A program made the position numbers and the translations under genes. The notes below the pieces were generated by a model that was not told the origin of the DNA, searched no databases, and saw only the letters and a program-made list of their open reading frames with translations. A stretch of 64,000 nt of DNA from Spinacia oleracea. Taxonomy: Eukaryota; Streptophyta; Magnoliopsida; Caryophyllales; Amaranthaceae. Where the stretch lies: the NCBI RefSeq assembly GCF_020520425.1, contig NC_079487.1:1116001-1180000 (forward strand), given 5' to 3'. Below are positions 45,091 to 57,095 of the stretch, one piece after another (position 1 is the first letter of the stretch; every line of letters starts with the position of its first letter).

Positions 45091-45415
45091 CTACAGGCCA
45101 TAAATATGAGTAGCTCTCCCATACACAATGTCTAAGGATGTAAAGATCTCATCGGTCAACCCTTGCTCAAACCTCTGAGCCTTTAGCTCCTCTGTAGCTA
45201 CAACCTCAGGTGCAAACCTCGACAACGCTACAAACTTGTTATAGTAATCATCAATGGTCATATTCCCCATCCTAAGGTTGATGAGTTCAAGTGCTTTCTG
45301 CTTTCTCATAAAAGGAGGATTAAACTTCCCCCTCAGGGCAACAATAAATGAGTCGCAATCGAACCCCTCAGCAGCACTTAGTCTAGTTCCATTTTCCCTC
45401 CACCAAAGTTCGGCC
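45091..45415 (-). pseudogene. Chromovirus gag central region
   Basis: Retrotransposon-gag-type sequence, including RMGNMTIDDYYNKFVALSRF and ELKAQRFEQGLTDEI, open from the solo-LTR edge to a stop near 45091. It joins the 48267-48545 part across the inserted LTR. Confidence 0.8.
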
Positions 45416-45420
45416 TCATA

Positions 45421-48261
45421 TATAATCCCTCGTAAATTTATAAATTTTTCTAATATATTTTAACGTATATTATTTATATTTAAATAAAATTTATGAATTT
45501 TAGTAATAAATATATAATTAACGTATATTTATTTTATTTTAATTACGTTCTAAATATTTAACGATTTATGAAATCAAAATAGTTTTGAATTTTACTTTGA
45601 AAAGAATTCGAATTTAGAAAGCAATCCTAACCATTTTGGATTCAACAACCTAAATCCTAATTCTAGCCCAATTGGATAAAGTCCAATATTATAAACCCAA
45701 AACTCTTTACTCCCCTTTCAATTGCACGTAAAAAAAACAAGAAAAAACAAGAAACCTCAAAAACCCTCATTCTCTCATTCAGCAACCACGTGAACCCATC
45801 CCTCCCCTGCTTCACGTTGCTGCAGCTGTCCACGCCGCCTCCACCGTCGGCGCTTCCTCCGTCGCAGTCCCTCTCCGTCGCCACACGTTAACGTCTCATT
45901 CTCTCACTCGTTCGTTCTCCTTCCCCTTACTTGTTTTGGTTTCTCGCAACAACCATAGCAACCACAGCAACCCGCCACCGTACTCGCAGCCAGCGCAACC
46001 ACCCTGTCGTCGCCTGACCGCGGCCCTTTGCACGGTAGTCTCCTCCCCGTGTTTCTTTCCCTCTTTCGTTCCCTCCTCTATTTTGTTTCATGCCTGCTTC
46101 CCCTCTCACTCGTTTTTGTTGTTGCGGCAGCCACACTCAACCACCGTGCGCCTTGCCCCACCTCGCCGCTCACTCGCTGACGCGCCTGCCCTAACACCGG
46201 CCATCACCTTTTACTTCTTCTTTTTGGTTATTTTCCCCTTCAATGTATTTAAATTATTATTTATCTTTTAATAAATTAATTAATGTTAATTTTCATGATT
46301 TAAATTATTGGTTTTGATGATGTATTTAGAATTCAGATTATATGTTGATATTATAAATTATTTTATTTCAGATTTATTAATCTATGTGTAAGTTAGGATT
46401 TTAATCATGTTTTGTCAATTTAAATTATGTTTTCTTGAAGTAAAATTATAGTTTTTATGGTTTAAATATAGATTTCAAATTTTATGTACTGCATAATAAA
46501 GTTATTAATTTTCAGATTTATATAATTTTGTTAAATGAGGATTTGAATTATTTAAAGAATGAATTTTAATGATTTAATAGTTAGAAAATCATAGTATGAT
46601 GTTTATGAATTATTAAAGTTATTGTTTTTATTATTTTAAGCATATTAATTATGGTTTGGTGAAGTTTTAAACTATTTTATATTACTGGAATTTTAAAAAG
46701 GGATGCTTTATTGAAGTTTATGATAATTGGTGATCATTAGTGTAGTAATCACTATGCTAGGAGGTTTAGTAGCTAAGTGTTGTCATTGGGGAATGTTCTA
46801 ATTATGTTTAGGAAGGGTTGAAGCACCCTAATGTTGCTGAAAATTCAATGTGAGTTGATATGAATCTATATTGGTTGTTTTTAGGTGGAGAATTCTCTTT
46901 AGGCGACTTTTGAAAGTGTTAAAGTGACGTATCAGTTTGTTTACACAAGGTACGTACATACCTGTGTGCTTGGAATGTGTGTGATTTGTTGATGAACTTG
47001 GTTATGTTGAAATTGTTGATGAACTTGGTTATGTTGAAAGTGCATGTTTAATATTGTTGGATGGACATGTTAAGCATATATATTTCGTTATAAGAATTAT
47101 AACATGTTAGTAGATAATTGATGCGAACATGTTGGTTGGGAACATTAGATTATTATGTTTATTGATTCAGATCGATTGTTCATTGTTCCCTTTTAGCTTT
47201 TCACTACTTTATAAGGGTCGAGGACCTTGTTTAGTAAGTTGAAACCTTATACCCATATAGAGGGGTTGATCAGTATTAAAGAAAAGGTTGGATTAATTGG
47301 AATAAGTCTTGATTGACATCTCTGTGATCACGTACTTAATTCCAAGATAAAAACAGTGGAGAATAATTGTTGATTGTATGACTTATGTGATTGTTGAGTC
47401 AAAATAGAGTATAATTTGTAAATCATGTAAAGTGAAACTGAGTAGCAATAGATTTAGACTGTGCACGTCTAAAGTGACGGATAATCAGGAGTTGGGGTCA
47501 TGGGTAGCCTATGGCTTTTTCTGGGGCCGGATTGATCACCGGTTCTATTTTATTCAAAAGTCGCTCGATATCGCAGGTCATTGGGGTTTACGGAGTCGCG
47601 CCCGTACCTCGTCTTCCTTAGTGAAGAAGAAGAAGTTTCTAGTAGCAACTCGGTCCATTGACTATTTCAATTAAAATAATGTTACGGATACAAAAGTCTA
47701 GTCCAGTCAAGTATAGCTTTCAAGTCAATATGTTTAAGTTTTCCTTACTTATGTTTCATTAGTATCATGTTAGGGTTGTTCGTTTATTAGTATCATGTTA
47801 GGATTGTTCTTGTTTTAGTATGTAGTACTCAGCTTTGCTGATTACGTGCTTTGTTTGTGTGTGTTGATCATGGCGATGCCTTATTGATCCTGTGATGACC
47901 CATTTTTGGTGAGCAGTCTCTAAGGATCAATAAGCATTGCCCATCTACAGGTTTGAAGATGATGCATCATGGGGATCGGGATTAGAGAGCTTGTAATTAG
48001 TTTTGTTTTGCTAAGTGACTTGGTTTGTTAATTTGGACTTTAAAATTGTCGTACTATTTCTATTTCCTTATTTTCGTTGGTTGGTTTTTGGGATTAAACC
48101 TGTAATCGATTATTTATAAACCTAAAGTTAGTTTTATGTTTTCCGCTACAAAATTCTGAATAAGCCGTTACGTTTTCACACGGGCGATAATGCCTTGATA
48201 ATTCTCTACGTTTTATATAAAAAGGTTATTTTAGAAAAGAAAGAATTGTCGGGGTGTTACA
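45421..48261 (+). mobile_element. Gypsy solo LTR inserted in chromovirus gag
   Basis: 2841 bp flanked by a 5-bp duplication TCATA (45416-45420 and 48262-48266). It starts TATAATCCCTCG, where the family start is TGTAATCC, so the terminal G has become A, and ends GGGGTGTTACA. Same family as the split LTR at 17455-30599 but in the opposite orientation. A TATAAA at about 45690 is its likely core promoter. No internal region is present, so it formed by LTR-LTR recombination. Confidence 0.9.
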
Positions 48262-48266
48262 TCATA

Positions 48267-48560
48267 TTTCAGGTAAAGGACAACTTGGTCTACTTTCATA
48301 TTTTCAAAACAGTTTACCGCCCCAAATAGTTTTTCAAACTTCCTAATCCAGTTTTCCAAGAAGGTCGGGTCTTCTTGCCCCTTGAAGTATGGCGTGGCTT
48401 AACTTTCGCAAGCCTTTCAAACATGTCCCGTGCAGAATCAGGGCGTTCAGTTCTTTCCTGGGTTAACCTTTCCGCCAAGAGGCGAATAGCAGCAGCTAGG
48501 TCATTATTGTTTGCTATCCTAGAGCGCAACCTAAAATTAATATACTCTAATTCAGGTTTA
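48267..48560 (-). pseudogene. Chromovirus gag N-terminal region
   Basis: Reads NNNDLAAAIRLLAERLTQ and ARDMFERLAKVKP, typical of gypsy gag, then shifts frame at about 48375 before reaching the solo LTR. There is no in-frame ATG: the frame is open upstream only to a stop at about 48565. A lost start or a spliced leader is possible. Confidence 0.7.
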
Positions 48561-48600
48561 AAAATTTACTTATATAATCCTCTAGCAATGTAATATCACA

Positions 48601-48873
48601 TCAACATCCAGAATTCACATAAAATAAACAATCATTTACGAATGTGCAACAATTATTTACGAAGGTGATCCCCTCGATCATTTATTAATGATATTCACAT
48701 ACAGGACATTCAACTGAAAAACAGAATAAAATTCAATCATCACGAATAATAAGGTAGGATAAAAGAAAAAAACATTCCCCTTGCGTGCCCATAATAAACT
48801 CTTGATCCTTTGGATAATCAATAATCTAACTTTTATTCCTCAAAATAATGTCAATAACAATCCTAAATATTAA
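48601..48873 (-). other. Chromovirus leader, no gene; left LINE target duplication
   Basis: AT-rich non-coding sequence between the gag start region and the LINE. The 18-bp aacaatcctaaatattaa at 48856-48873 is the LINE target site; its second copy is at 58044-58061. Confidence 0.75.
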
Positions 48874-48989
48874 GCGACAAATAAAAACATTGTAAAACAA
48901 AAACTCCCTTGAAAGAGAGGGCGAAACTCCTTCGAAAAAAAGGAAACCCTAACTACGTTGCTACGACGGCAGTTCAAACTCCGGCACTC

Positions 48990-50258
48990 ATGGCGGACAA
49001 AAATCACAGAAAAATGGAGTACTCTTAATCTGGAGGATGACGAGAACGACGTGGTTGACCTTAGCGTGGTGGATTCAACAGAACATGATGAGAGAGTTTC
49101 ACTTATGCTCGTGGGAAAATTAGTGACGGATCCTGGCTTTAACGTCGAAGCTTTCAAGAAAACAATGGTACATGCATGGTCGATGAAAGTTAAAGTTGTA
49201 ATTCGTGCCATAGGAGAAAACTTGTTTGCCTTCCAATTCTTTCATTGGCGTGATAAGGATAGAGTAATGGCGGGGCGGCCATGGTGCTTCGAACAAAACC
49301 TTCTTCTCCTTAATGACATAACAGGGAACAAACAACCAAACAAGGTGGTACTTACCCACTCCCCCTTTTGGGTCAGAATTGAGAACCTCCCGTTCAATTG
49401 TCGTTCGAATGGCTATGTTAAGGCGATCGCTGCAAAACTAGGCAACCTAATGGAGATTGAGGAGGATTTGTTGGGGATTGAAAAGGATCGGAGGGTGCGG
49501 GTGATGATGGACGTAAATAAACCGCTACATCAGTCCCAGAATGTGGTAAACAGGGAGGATATGACTGTTAAGATCAAGTTGAAGTATGAGAGGTTGCCAT
49601 TTTTCTGCTTCATGTGTGGCATCATTGGGCACAGCGAGAGAGATTGCACTGTGTTATCGGAGGAGCAACAAAAACGTGGCCCGACGTGGGGAATGGGGTT
49701 GAAGGCTTCACCAAGGAAGGGCCATATGAACAATGTGGAGGGGTTGAAGGAAATTAATGCAACAAAAAAGGCTTTATTTGTTACAAAACCTTACGCCTAA
49801 CCGGTGAGAGCATTGACAACTGGGGAGAAAGAGGTGGTGGGTGATAGAAGAAGGGCTGCAGGGAAAGACATGATTGAACTTGACACGGGAGAAAAGGCGG
49901 AGGGAGCAGATGTGACGGGTGGATAAGGGGGTGGAGGGGAGGATTCCAATTCGTGAAGTGGAGGGAGTGAGTAGGGTTGATGATGGGGTGAAAGAGGTGG
50001 GTGACAAGTTCCTGCATAGTACCGAGGTGCGGGCGAATCCGGTTGTTTTCTCGATGGGGATAGCTACAACCTCCAGACCTCACCTACGGAAGGTGAAGAA
50101 GATAATTCGTCAACATCATCATGCACCTCAGATTGCTCATGGGGAGGTAGCTGTCGATGCAGTAGGCGAAAAGCGTAAGGTAGGGGATGAAGATATAATA
50201 ATGGAAGAGAGGGAGGAGGCGGCGAGGAGGGTGAAATTAAATTCTGATGGGTCCGGAG
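48990..50258 (+). pseudogene. LINE ORF1 (DUF4283-like, CCHC knuckle)
   Basis: The main frame covers 48958-49800 (about 280 residues). It has a DUF4283-like body (FHWRDKDRVMAGRPWCF, HSPFWVRIENLPF) and a CCHC knuckle CFMCGIIGHSERDC near residue 219. Such proteins bind the LINE RNA. The likely start ATG at 48990 is in another frame, so an early frameshift is inferred. After the TAA at 49798-49800 the coding-like sequence continues with basic and acidic stretches to the copia solo LTR at 50259. Confidence 0.75.
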
Positions 50259-51655
50259 TGTTAGGTTATGATACATATGACAATTCATAAATCATGCGGA
50301 AAAACCATAAAGCCAGGAAAGCATATTATTTACACATAATCATTTAGCATAGTTTAGATGCATACACTTTGTTGCGTGCCTTCCCTAGCTGCGCCCGAAC
50401 CGAACAAGAACAAGTCTTTAGGACTCCAAGTGTCGTCCCTCCGTAGATAGTCCACAGCACGTCCGGATCCGCCTTAAGGTTGACCAACTAGGATCGCCCT
50501 TAAGGCACTTAGAATTTTCGGCTAATGTAGGCAATTGTATGACTGAATTTTGCTCTCAAAAATCACTTTGAATACTTAAATCGTTTCTATAAATTATGAC
50601 CCTAGGCACCTATTTATAGAGGTATGGAAAAGGAACTGGAATCCTATTAGGATACGAATTAATTAAACTACAATCCTAATAGAATTCTAATTTAATTAAT
50701 TCATCCTTTTAGGTTTAGGAATTTAATCATATGTCGAAACCTGATAGCTTTAGGATTCGTATAGAAAACAAACACACACACGCACGCACAGCAGCCCACG
50801 AAAGGCGCCGTGCGCGCGCGCGCAGCCCACTAGCTCGCAGCCCATTGCCATAAGGCCCACACGCTGCCGCAGCCTTGGCGCGCGCTGGGCCTGCCTTGCG
50901 GTGGGCCTGGCGCAGCCTTGGCTGGTGCGTTGTGGCGCGCTGGCTTGCTGGGCGATGGCCCGGCTTCGTGCTGGGCCTTCGTCTGGCAGGCCACGTCCGA
51001 TGCTAATTCGTACGATACGCTTCCGATTAATTTCCCGATTCCGGAATTCATTTCCGATACGAACAATATTTAATATTTCCGATTCCGGAATTAATTTCCG
51101 TTTCGCACAAATTTTTAATATTTCCGTTTCCGGAATTTATTTTCCGATTCCGATAATATTTCCGATTCTGACAATATTTCCGTTTCCGGCAATATTTCAG
51201 ATTCCGGCAATATTTCCATTTCCGATAATATTTTCCGATACGTACCATGTTTCCGTTTCCGGCAACATCTACGACTTGGATAATATTTATATTTCCGATA
51301 CGATCCATATTTCCGTTTCCGGCAATATCATCGTTTCCGGAGTATTCATTTCTTGCCTGTGACGATCTCAGCTCCCACTGAAACCAAGATCCGTCGATTC
51401 CGAATATCCATAGATGGAGTATTTAATGCCATTAAATACTTGATCCGTTTACGTACTATTTGTGTGACCCTACGGGTTCAGTCAAGAGTAAGTTGTGGAT
51501 TAATATCATTAATTCCACTTGAACTGAAGCGGCCTCTAGCTAGGCATTCAGCTCACTTGATCTCACTGAATTATTAACTTGTTAATTAATACTGAACCGC
51601 ACTTATTAGACTTAACATAGAATGCATACTTGGACCAAGGGCATTATTTCCTTCA
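50259..51655 (-). mobile_element. Copia solo LTR inside the LINE
   Basis: 1397 bp with a perfect 5-bp duplication CGGAG (50254-50258 and 51656-51660). Same family as the LTRs of the intact copia, minus orientation, with the U3 array at about 51035-51345 and a GC-rich tract at about 50770-50990. No internal sequence is present. Confidence 0.95.
50611..50618 (-). promoter_or_regulatory. TATA box in copia solo LTR
   Basis: TATAAATA on the minus strand, aligned with the TATA boxes of the intact copia LTRs. Confidence 0.5.
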
Positions 51656-51715
51656 CGGAGTACCTCTTGAACTTCAAGTAGCGTCGGTTGGAAGCGTCCA
51701 ACCCCGCGAAGGCCA

Positions 51716-52264
51716 ATGAAAACCTTAGCCTGGAACTGCAATGGGCTTGGCAACCCATTGACAGTTAAAGATCTCCAAGATTGATGTTGGAGAGATAGGC
51801 CAAGTATTGTTTTCGTTATGGAGACAAAGATGGATGCTCGTAGACTTGAACGAGTTCGGAACAGATGTGGCTTTGACAATGGCTTGTGTATTAGTAGTGA
51901 AGGGAGGTCCGGTGGGCTGGGGTTCTGGTGGAAGGATATCAATGTGAGTATCAAAACCTATTCTATTCATCATGTAGAGGCAGAGATTTGTGATAGCAAT
52001 AACATGCCAGTGTGGAGGGAGGTTGGTGTATACGGGTGGCCTGAAGCAGCAAATAAGCACCAAACTTGGGGGTTAATGAGGACTATAAAGGCTCGCAGCA
52101 CACTTCCCACCTTAATGTTTGGTGACTTCAATGAAATCCTTGGATTACAAGAGAAGGAAGGAGGGGCGGTTCATGGGGAGAGACAATTGGAGGCGTTTAG
52201 GAAAGCACTGGAAGACTGTGAGAGCCGTGACTTAGGGTACAAGGGCAACACATTTACATGGTAG
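51716..52264 (+). pseudogene. LINE ORF2 endonuclease, first part
   Basis: Begins at the ATG at 51716 with AWNCNGLGNP, the N-terminal motif of APE-type LINE endonucleases, then METK (catalytic glutamate), a GVYGWPE stretch and FGDFNEIL. The endonuclease nicks target DNA to start reverse transcription. An in-frame TGA at 51782-51784 and a TAG at 52262-52264 interrupt it; in both cases the same frame continues on the other side. Confidence 0.85.
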
Positions 52265-53101
52265 CGTGACACTTCTGTTGAGACTATGGTTCGAGAGAGG
52301 CTTGATAGATACATTGCTGACACGCCGTGGTGCTCCATGTTCCCATATGCGGAGGTAATTCATTTCCATATTTGTCATTCAGATCATGCGGCGATATTGT
52401 TAAAATTTGGTGAGAGGGCAGAACAAAGGAGAATGGGTAAGTTTTTTAGGTTTGAGGCGATGTGGTTGTCAAACGAGGAGTGTGGGAAGGTGGTGGCGGA
52501 TGCGTGGAGGGAGGGAGTAGGGGACCCAATACATACAAGAATTGAGGGTGTAGCTGAAAGACTCACCTCGTGGGCGGAGTGTACCTTTGGGGCTGTCCTG
52601 AAACGGATTAAGAAGGCTGAAAAAAGGCTTAGTGAAGTGCAGGGAGGGGCGCTTGATGTTGCTCAATTAAAAGCGTGCAATGACATTATGGATGAATTAG
52701 ATGATCTGCGCAGGCTTGAAGAGTCATATTGGCATGCCCGGGCTAGAGCAAATGAGCTGAGAGACGGAGATAAGAATACAAAATACTTCCACCACAAGGC
52801 ATCACAACGACGGAAACGCAATGCTATTAGTGGCCTCTTTGATGCCCATGATTCCTGGAAAACATCAAAGGAGGAAATGGATGGGATTATTGAGGAGTAT
52901 TTTAGTGGGCTTTTTACAACGTCTAGTCCATGTAATTTCGATGATGCATTGGCAGGTATAGAGGAGCTCGTGACGGATGACATGCGTGATACTATGGATA
53001 AGGAGCCTACGGGTGAGGAAATTCGAGCCGCTTTATTTCAGATGCACCCAAATAAGGCCCCGGGGCCGGACGGAATGCACGCATTATTTTTTCAGAAGTG
53101 A
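52265..53101 (+). pseudogene. LINE ORF2 endonuclease end and RT N-terminal region
   Basis: Continues in frame after the TAG. RERLDRYIAD and CHSDHAAI supply the last endonuclease motifs, then a long helical linker leads to DKNTKYFHHKASQRRKRN and HPNKAPGPDGMHALFFQK, the first RT motif. A TGA follows at 53099-53101. The next RT block resumes in another frame with less spacing than plant L1 elements normally show, so a deletion here is likely. Confidence 0.85.
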
Positions 53102-54408
53102 GGAGGTCAACCGGACGAGTATTGTGCTAATCCCGAAAGTAAATGATCCAAAGAGAATGACAGAGTTTAGACCCATAAGTTTGTGCAATGTGATGTACAA
53201 AATTATCTCAAAAACTCTTGCAAACAAATTGAAGACAATGCTTGGTACTATTATCTCCGGTAACCAAAGTGCTTTTGTTCCGAAGCGACTTATTACGGAT
53301 AATGCACTTGTAGCGTTTGAACTTTTCCATTATATGAAGAGGGGAGGCGAAGGGAAGGATGGCACGGTGGCCCTAAAGCTTGACATGAGCAAGGCGTACG
53401 ACAGGGTAGAATGGTGTTTTTTGGAGAGAGTGATGATCAAAATGGGATTTCGGCCCACGTGGATTAGGCGCATGATGAAATGCCTTAGTTCTGTGACGTT
53501 TTCCTTTAAATACAATGGGAGTCTTACTGGTTCCCTAACCTCATCCCGAGGTCTCCGACAGGGCGACCCGATTTCACCGTATTTATTTCTTATTTGTGCA
53601 GAAGCATTCTCCATGTTAATCAACAAGGCTGCAAGGGATAATCTTATTCATGGGGCGAAAGTATGTAGGAGTGTCCCGAGGGTGTCTCACTTATTCTTTG
53701 CCGATGACAACATTTTGTTTGTAAAAGCGACTTTGCAAGAGTGCTCTAAAGTGGCTGATATAATCAGTATGTATAAAAGAGCATCTGGTCAGAAAGTTAA
53801 TCTAAGCAAGATGGAGGTCGCTTTCAGTAAACGTGTTAGGATGGAGAGGAGGAAAGAGATCATTGATACCCTGGGTGTCCGAGAAGTAGAAAAACACGAA
53901 AAATATTTGGGTCTGCCAACAATTTTAAAGCGGTCGAAAAAGGCGGTGTTCTCGTGTCTTAAGGAACGTATATGGAAAAAACTCCAAGGGTGGAAGGAAA
54001 AGTTGCTATCTCGACCCGGAAAGGAGGTACTAATCAAGGCGGTGGCCCAGGCTATCCCGACATATATGATGAGTATTTTTAGGATCCCATATGGCCTTAT
54101 TGAGGAGATACATTCTACATTGGCCAGATTTTGGTGGGGGTCAAATGGGACGGAGAGGAAAATGCATTGGCACCGATGGGAATCGCTATGCCTTCCCAAA
54201 TCAATGGGAGGAATGGGCTTTCGCGGTTTAAAATGCTTTAACCAAGCTATGTTGGCCAAGCAAGGGTGGAGATTGTGTGAAGAAAACGAGTCATTACTAC
54301 AAGGGGTCCTCAAACCTAGATACTACAAGAACTCGGATTTCATTAATGCTCGATTGGGTTTTGATCCAAGCTACACATTGAGGAGTGTGCGGGGGGGGGG
54401 GGGGGGGC
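53102..54408 (+). pseudogene. LINE ORF2 reverse transcriptase core
   Basis: RT motifs in order: RTSIVLIPKV, FRPISLCNVMYKIISK, NQSAFVPKRLITDN, ALKLDMSKAYDRVEW, GLRQGDPISPYLF and HLFFADDNILF, then the thumb region (KYLGLPTILKRSKK, PTYMMSIFRIP). The catalytic FADD is kept, although N follows where S is usual. The frame extends upstream in the other frame as a shadow, so the real start of this block is at about 53102. It breaks at a 17-G run (54391-54407). Confidence 0.9.
54391..54407. repeat. 17-base G homopolymer
   Basis: Seventeen consecutive G in the LINE ORF2, where a glycine-rich joint would normally be. It shifts the frame. True length is uncertain because such runs are error-prone in sequencing. 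Confidence 0.85.
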
Positions 54409-54841
54409 TAAGGCCTTGCTGCTCGATGACCTTAAGTGGCGTGTGGGGGATGGTACTTTAATCAATGTTTGGGAGGATTCCTGGTTATATGGGGATGGTA
54501 CGGCTATGGTTCTTACTCCCCAAGCGGACAGCAACAACGATCTAAAAGTGTGTGACTTAATTGACGCGGAACTGGGTGTGTGGGACGCGAATATGGTGGC
54601 TAACAACATCATCGAGAGTGAGAGAAGAGCTATTCTGAACACCCCATTATCAAAGACGCAGGCTTGTGACAAGAGGTACTGGTGGTCAATGGCTGATGGT
54701 ATTTTCTCAGTTAGATCAGGCTATTGGCTTGGGAGGTTGGGGCACTTGAGGACATGGGAGCCATTTTTTGGAGCTAGTGAAACGGAGCTGTGGAAGGTGG
54801 TATGGAAGTTAGGTGCCCCACCGAAGTTGAGCCACTTTATA
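54409..54841 (+). pseudogene. LINE ORF2 post-RT region (left part)
   Basis: An open frame after the G-run with LLDDLKWRVGDGTLINVW and WEDSWLYGD, conserved in plant L1 ORF2. It runs to KLGAPPKLSHFI, the start of the zf-RVT region, where a gypsy solo LTR interrupts it at 54842. The rest resumes at 57096. Confidence 0.85.
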
Positions 54842-57090
54842 TGTAACACCCCTAAAATTTGGACCTTTTATATAATCCAAAACCCTGTTTTTGATCCATA
54901 AAATCATCGCACAAACCTTGGGAGTGTCACTGCTACATTTATTCTCCATAGAAAATAAATGCAAAGCAACAAAACAATTTAAAAATATTAAAGTAAAAAA
55001 TAACTAAGTGGTCTAAAAGGTGGCCCATAAAAATATTACAATTAATCCCCGTAAAATAAATAACAAAATCCAACTTAAAATGAAATAGAAATTGTCCTTT
55101 GACTAGGTGGTTATTCTAAGCGTCTCCTCACTCATAGCCAAGTACCTTTACCAACCTGCAAAAATAAATAAAAAAAGAGACAAGAGAGACAAACTCCCAA
55201 AAATCAGATAAACTGAGTAATTCCAACTCCATCCCGTAAAATAAAAAATTTTAGTTTGAAAAATGTTTTGAGTACATAAAATAAATAATTAAACAACAAG
55301 TATCAATTTAATAATTCCATTATTAAACTTATCACATAAGATCAATTAATTAAGTGAGAGAAAGAAAACGCTAAGGGTCGCGCGTAACCCTTGAGAATGG
55401 CCAAAGTAAGATGAGTACAGAATGTCCCTAGTGTGCACACCCCTCACTAATTGACTATGGGTCTCCGCGACCGCGCACCAATAGAATTAGGAGGAAGACT
55501 AAGCAGAATGTTTAATACAGAATAATAGAAACCTACTAGAAGCCTACCGGGTCTCCACTAAAGTGCACCGATAGAACAACATCTAGAAGGGCAACCTGTT
55601 CCTAACCCTTACGGGCTTTTCCCTATGGGATTACACTTTACGTTATTATTAATTTAATAAGACTCAGACACATAGACAAGTAAACATAGAGAACCAAAAC
55701 AAGCACTGTCGCTTATCCTTTTACAATACACCATTATATATACTCATTTGGAAACCTCAATAAGTGTAACCATATATTTGGACGTGTAATCAATTATATA
55801 CTGCATTTCCAAAGTATTATCCACAACTAATGCATCTTCACATTGTGAAGTACCCATTTTATCGAAATATAACTATGATATAAAAACATATTTGATAAGT
55901 AATTATATATATAGTAACACTAGTCGTACAAGACCAACGCTAGCTAGTAGTAATAGTATTAAAGCAGGCTTCATTATTATCACATTATTACTTACATATC
56001 TATCGTCTATCACATAGTAGCACATACACATATCCGAGACATTTTCTTAGCGGGATACTAAATATGATGGACATTGAATATTACCTTGAGCGCGTGCATA
56101 CTTCGAACTAATAGTCTCCTTGCGTTTTCCCTAAGTAGCCTTCGTCTACGATTACACAAAACAATTGAACCTAAATTAGTACGTGCTATTGCTCGAATTA
56201 ATTGTTTCGACTTCTCGACAACACCCACCCATGTAGTAATAGATTACACTAACCCCTTTTAAATATTAAAAAGCACAAGGACATTAATTAGTGTATTAGT
56301 ACTTATAGTTGTTTTCAAGAGGCAAAACACACTGGAAGTGCGTAATTGAAAAATAGGGAACATTGAGTCAACGCTAAAAATACAACTTCTGCTCTCTTAT
56401 TCTCTTACTTAAAAAAAACAAGATCAATGAATACCAGTTCAAGCAAGTACGAAGGCAAAAGAAATTTGCGAAGCAATGGTGATTACTTTAAAGCAAGATC
56501 AAAGAAAGATCAGTTCAAACAAGAAAGAAGAGGAGATGGATCAGGTTTCTTGTTAGTCGAAAACAATGGTGATTACTGGTGTATATAGGTGGTGCGAGTA
56601 TGTGGTTTCGGTCGACGAAGGTGATCTTTCGGTATTCATGGCTGCCTTAGTCATATATATAATTTTTCTTTTCAAGGTTCCAATAAACAAGTATTGTGGT
56701 TGGATTATTACATAATTGGAATCAAATTGGAAAGCAATGCAACATGATTAAAGTCCAACTGAAAGTGGAGTAAGAGAATATGTATATGACTTACCAGAGA
56801 TGGAGGAAGGAGGTGACGGTGATGACGGCACAAGAACAATTGAGAAGGAATAAGGGTTTTCTGGTTTACACAACTACGCACGGCAAATTTTTTTGGTTAT
56901 AGCGAGATATTTATAGCTTGGGTATTTAGGGTTTATTAGGAGATTTATTTTCACAAATAATGATTAAATAGAGTTGAAAATCTATTTTTTTTCATTATTA
57001 AGATCATTAAAATCTTCATTTTAAATTGTAAAATCGTTTTAAATTATAAAATAATTTATTAGAAAATACCCGAAAATTCGGGATATTACA
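54842..57090 (-). mobile_element. Gypsy solo LTR inside the LINE
   Basis: 2249 bp with a perfect 5-bp duplication TTATA (54837-54841 and 57091-57095). On the minus strand it starts TGTAATATCCCG and ends GGGGTGTTACA, so it is a gypsy LTR of the same general type as the others but a different family in its interior. No ORF of note. Confidence 0.9.
56908..56915 (-). promoter_or_regulatory. TATA-like box in gypsy solo LTR
   Basis: TATAAATA on the minus strand, which supports the minus orientation of this LTR. Confidence 0.45.
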
Positions 57091-57095
57091 TTATA

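Larger units (their letters stand above)
41154..48600 (-). mobile_element. Decayed Ty3/gypsy chromovirus (Tekay-like), minus strand
   Basis: Order on the minus strand is gag, zinc knuckle, protease, reverse transcriptase, RNase H, integrase, chromodomain-like tail, which is the gypsy order. A gypsy solo LTR interrupts gag at 45421-48261, and the leader beyond 48856 is split from 58062 onward by a LINE. Stops and frameshifts occur in every domain. No 5' LTR is recognised. The Tekay label rests on the FHISQLKRYIPD and VLWSNHGYEEAMWE motifs and is inference. Confidence 0.85.

Noticed and set aside
45936..46271. Proline/serine-rich frame in the gypsy solo LTR
   Set aside because: CT-rich transcribed region after the LTR TATA box; similar low-complexity frames occur at the same place in the LTR at 13371 without sequence conservation.
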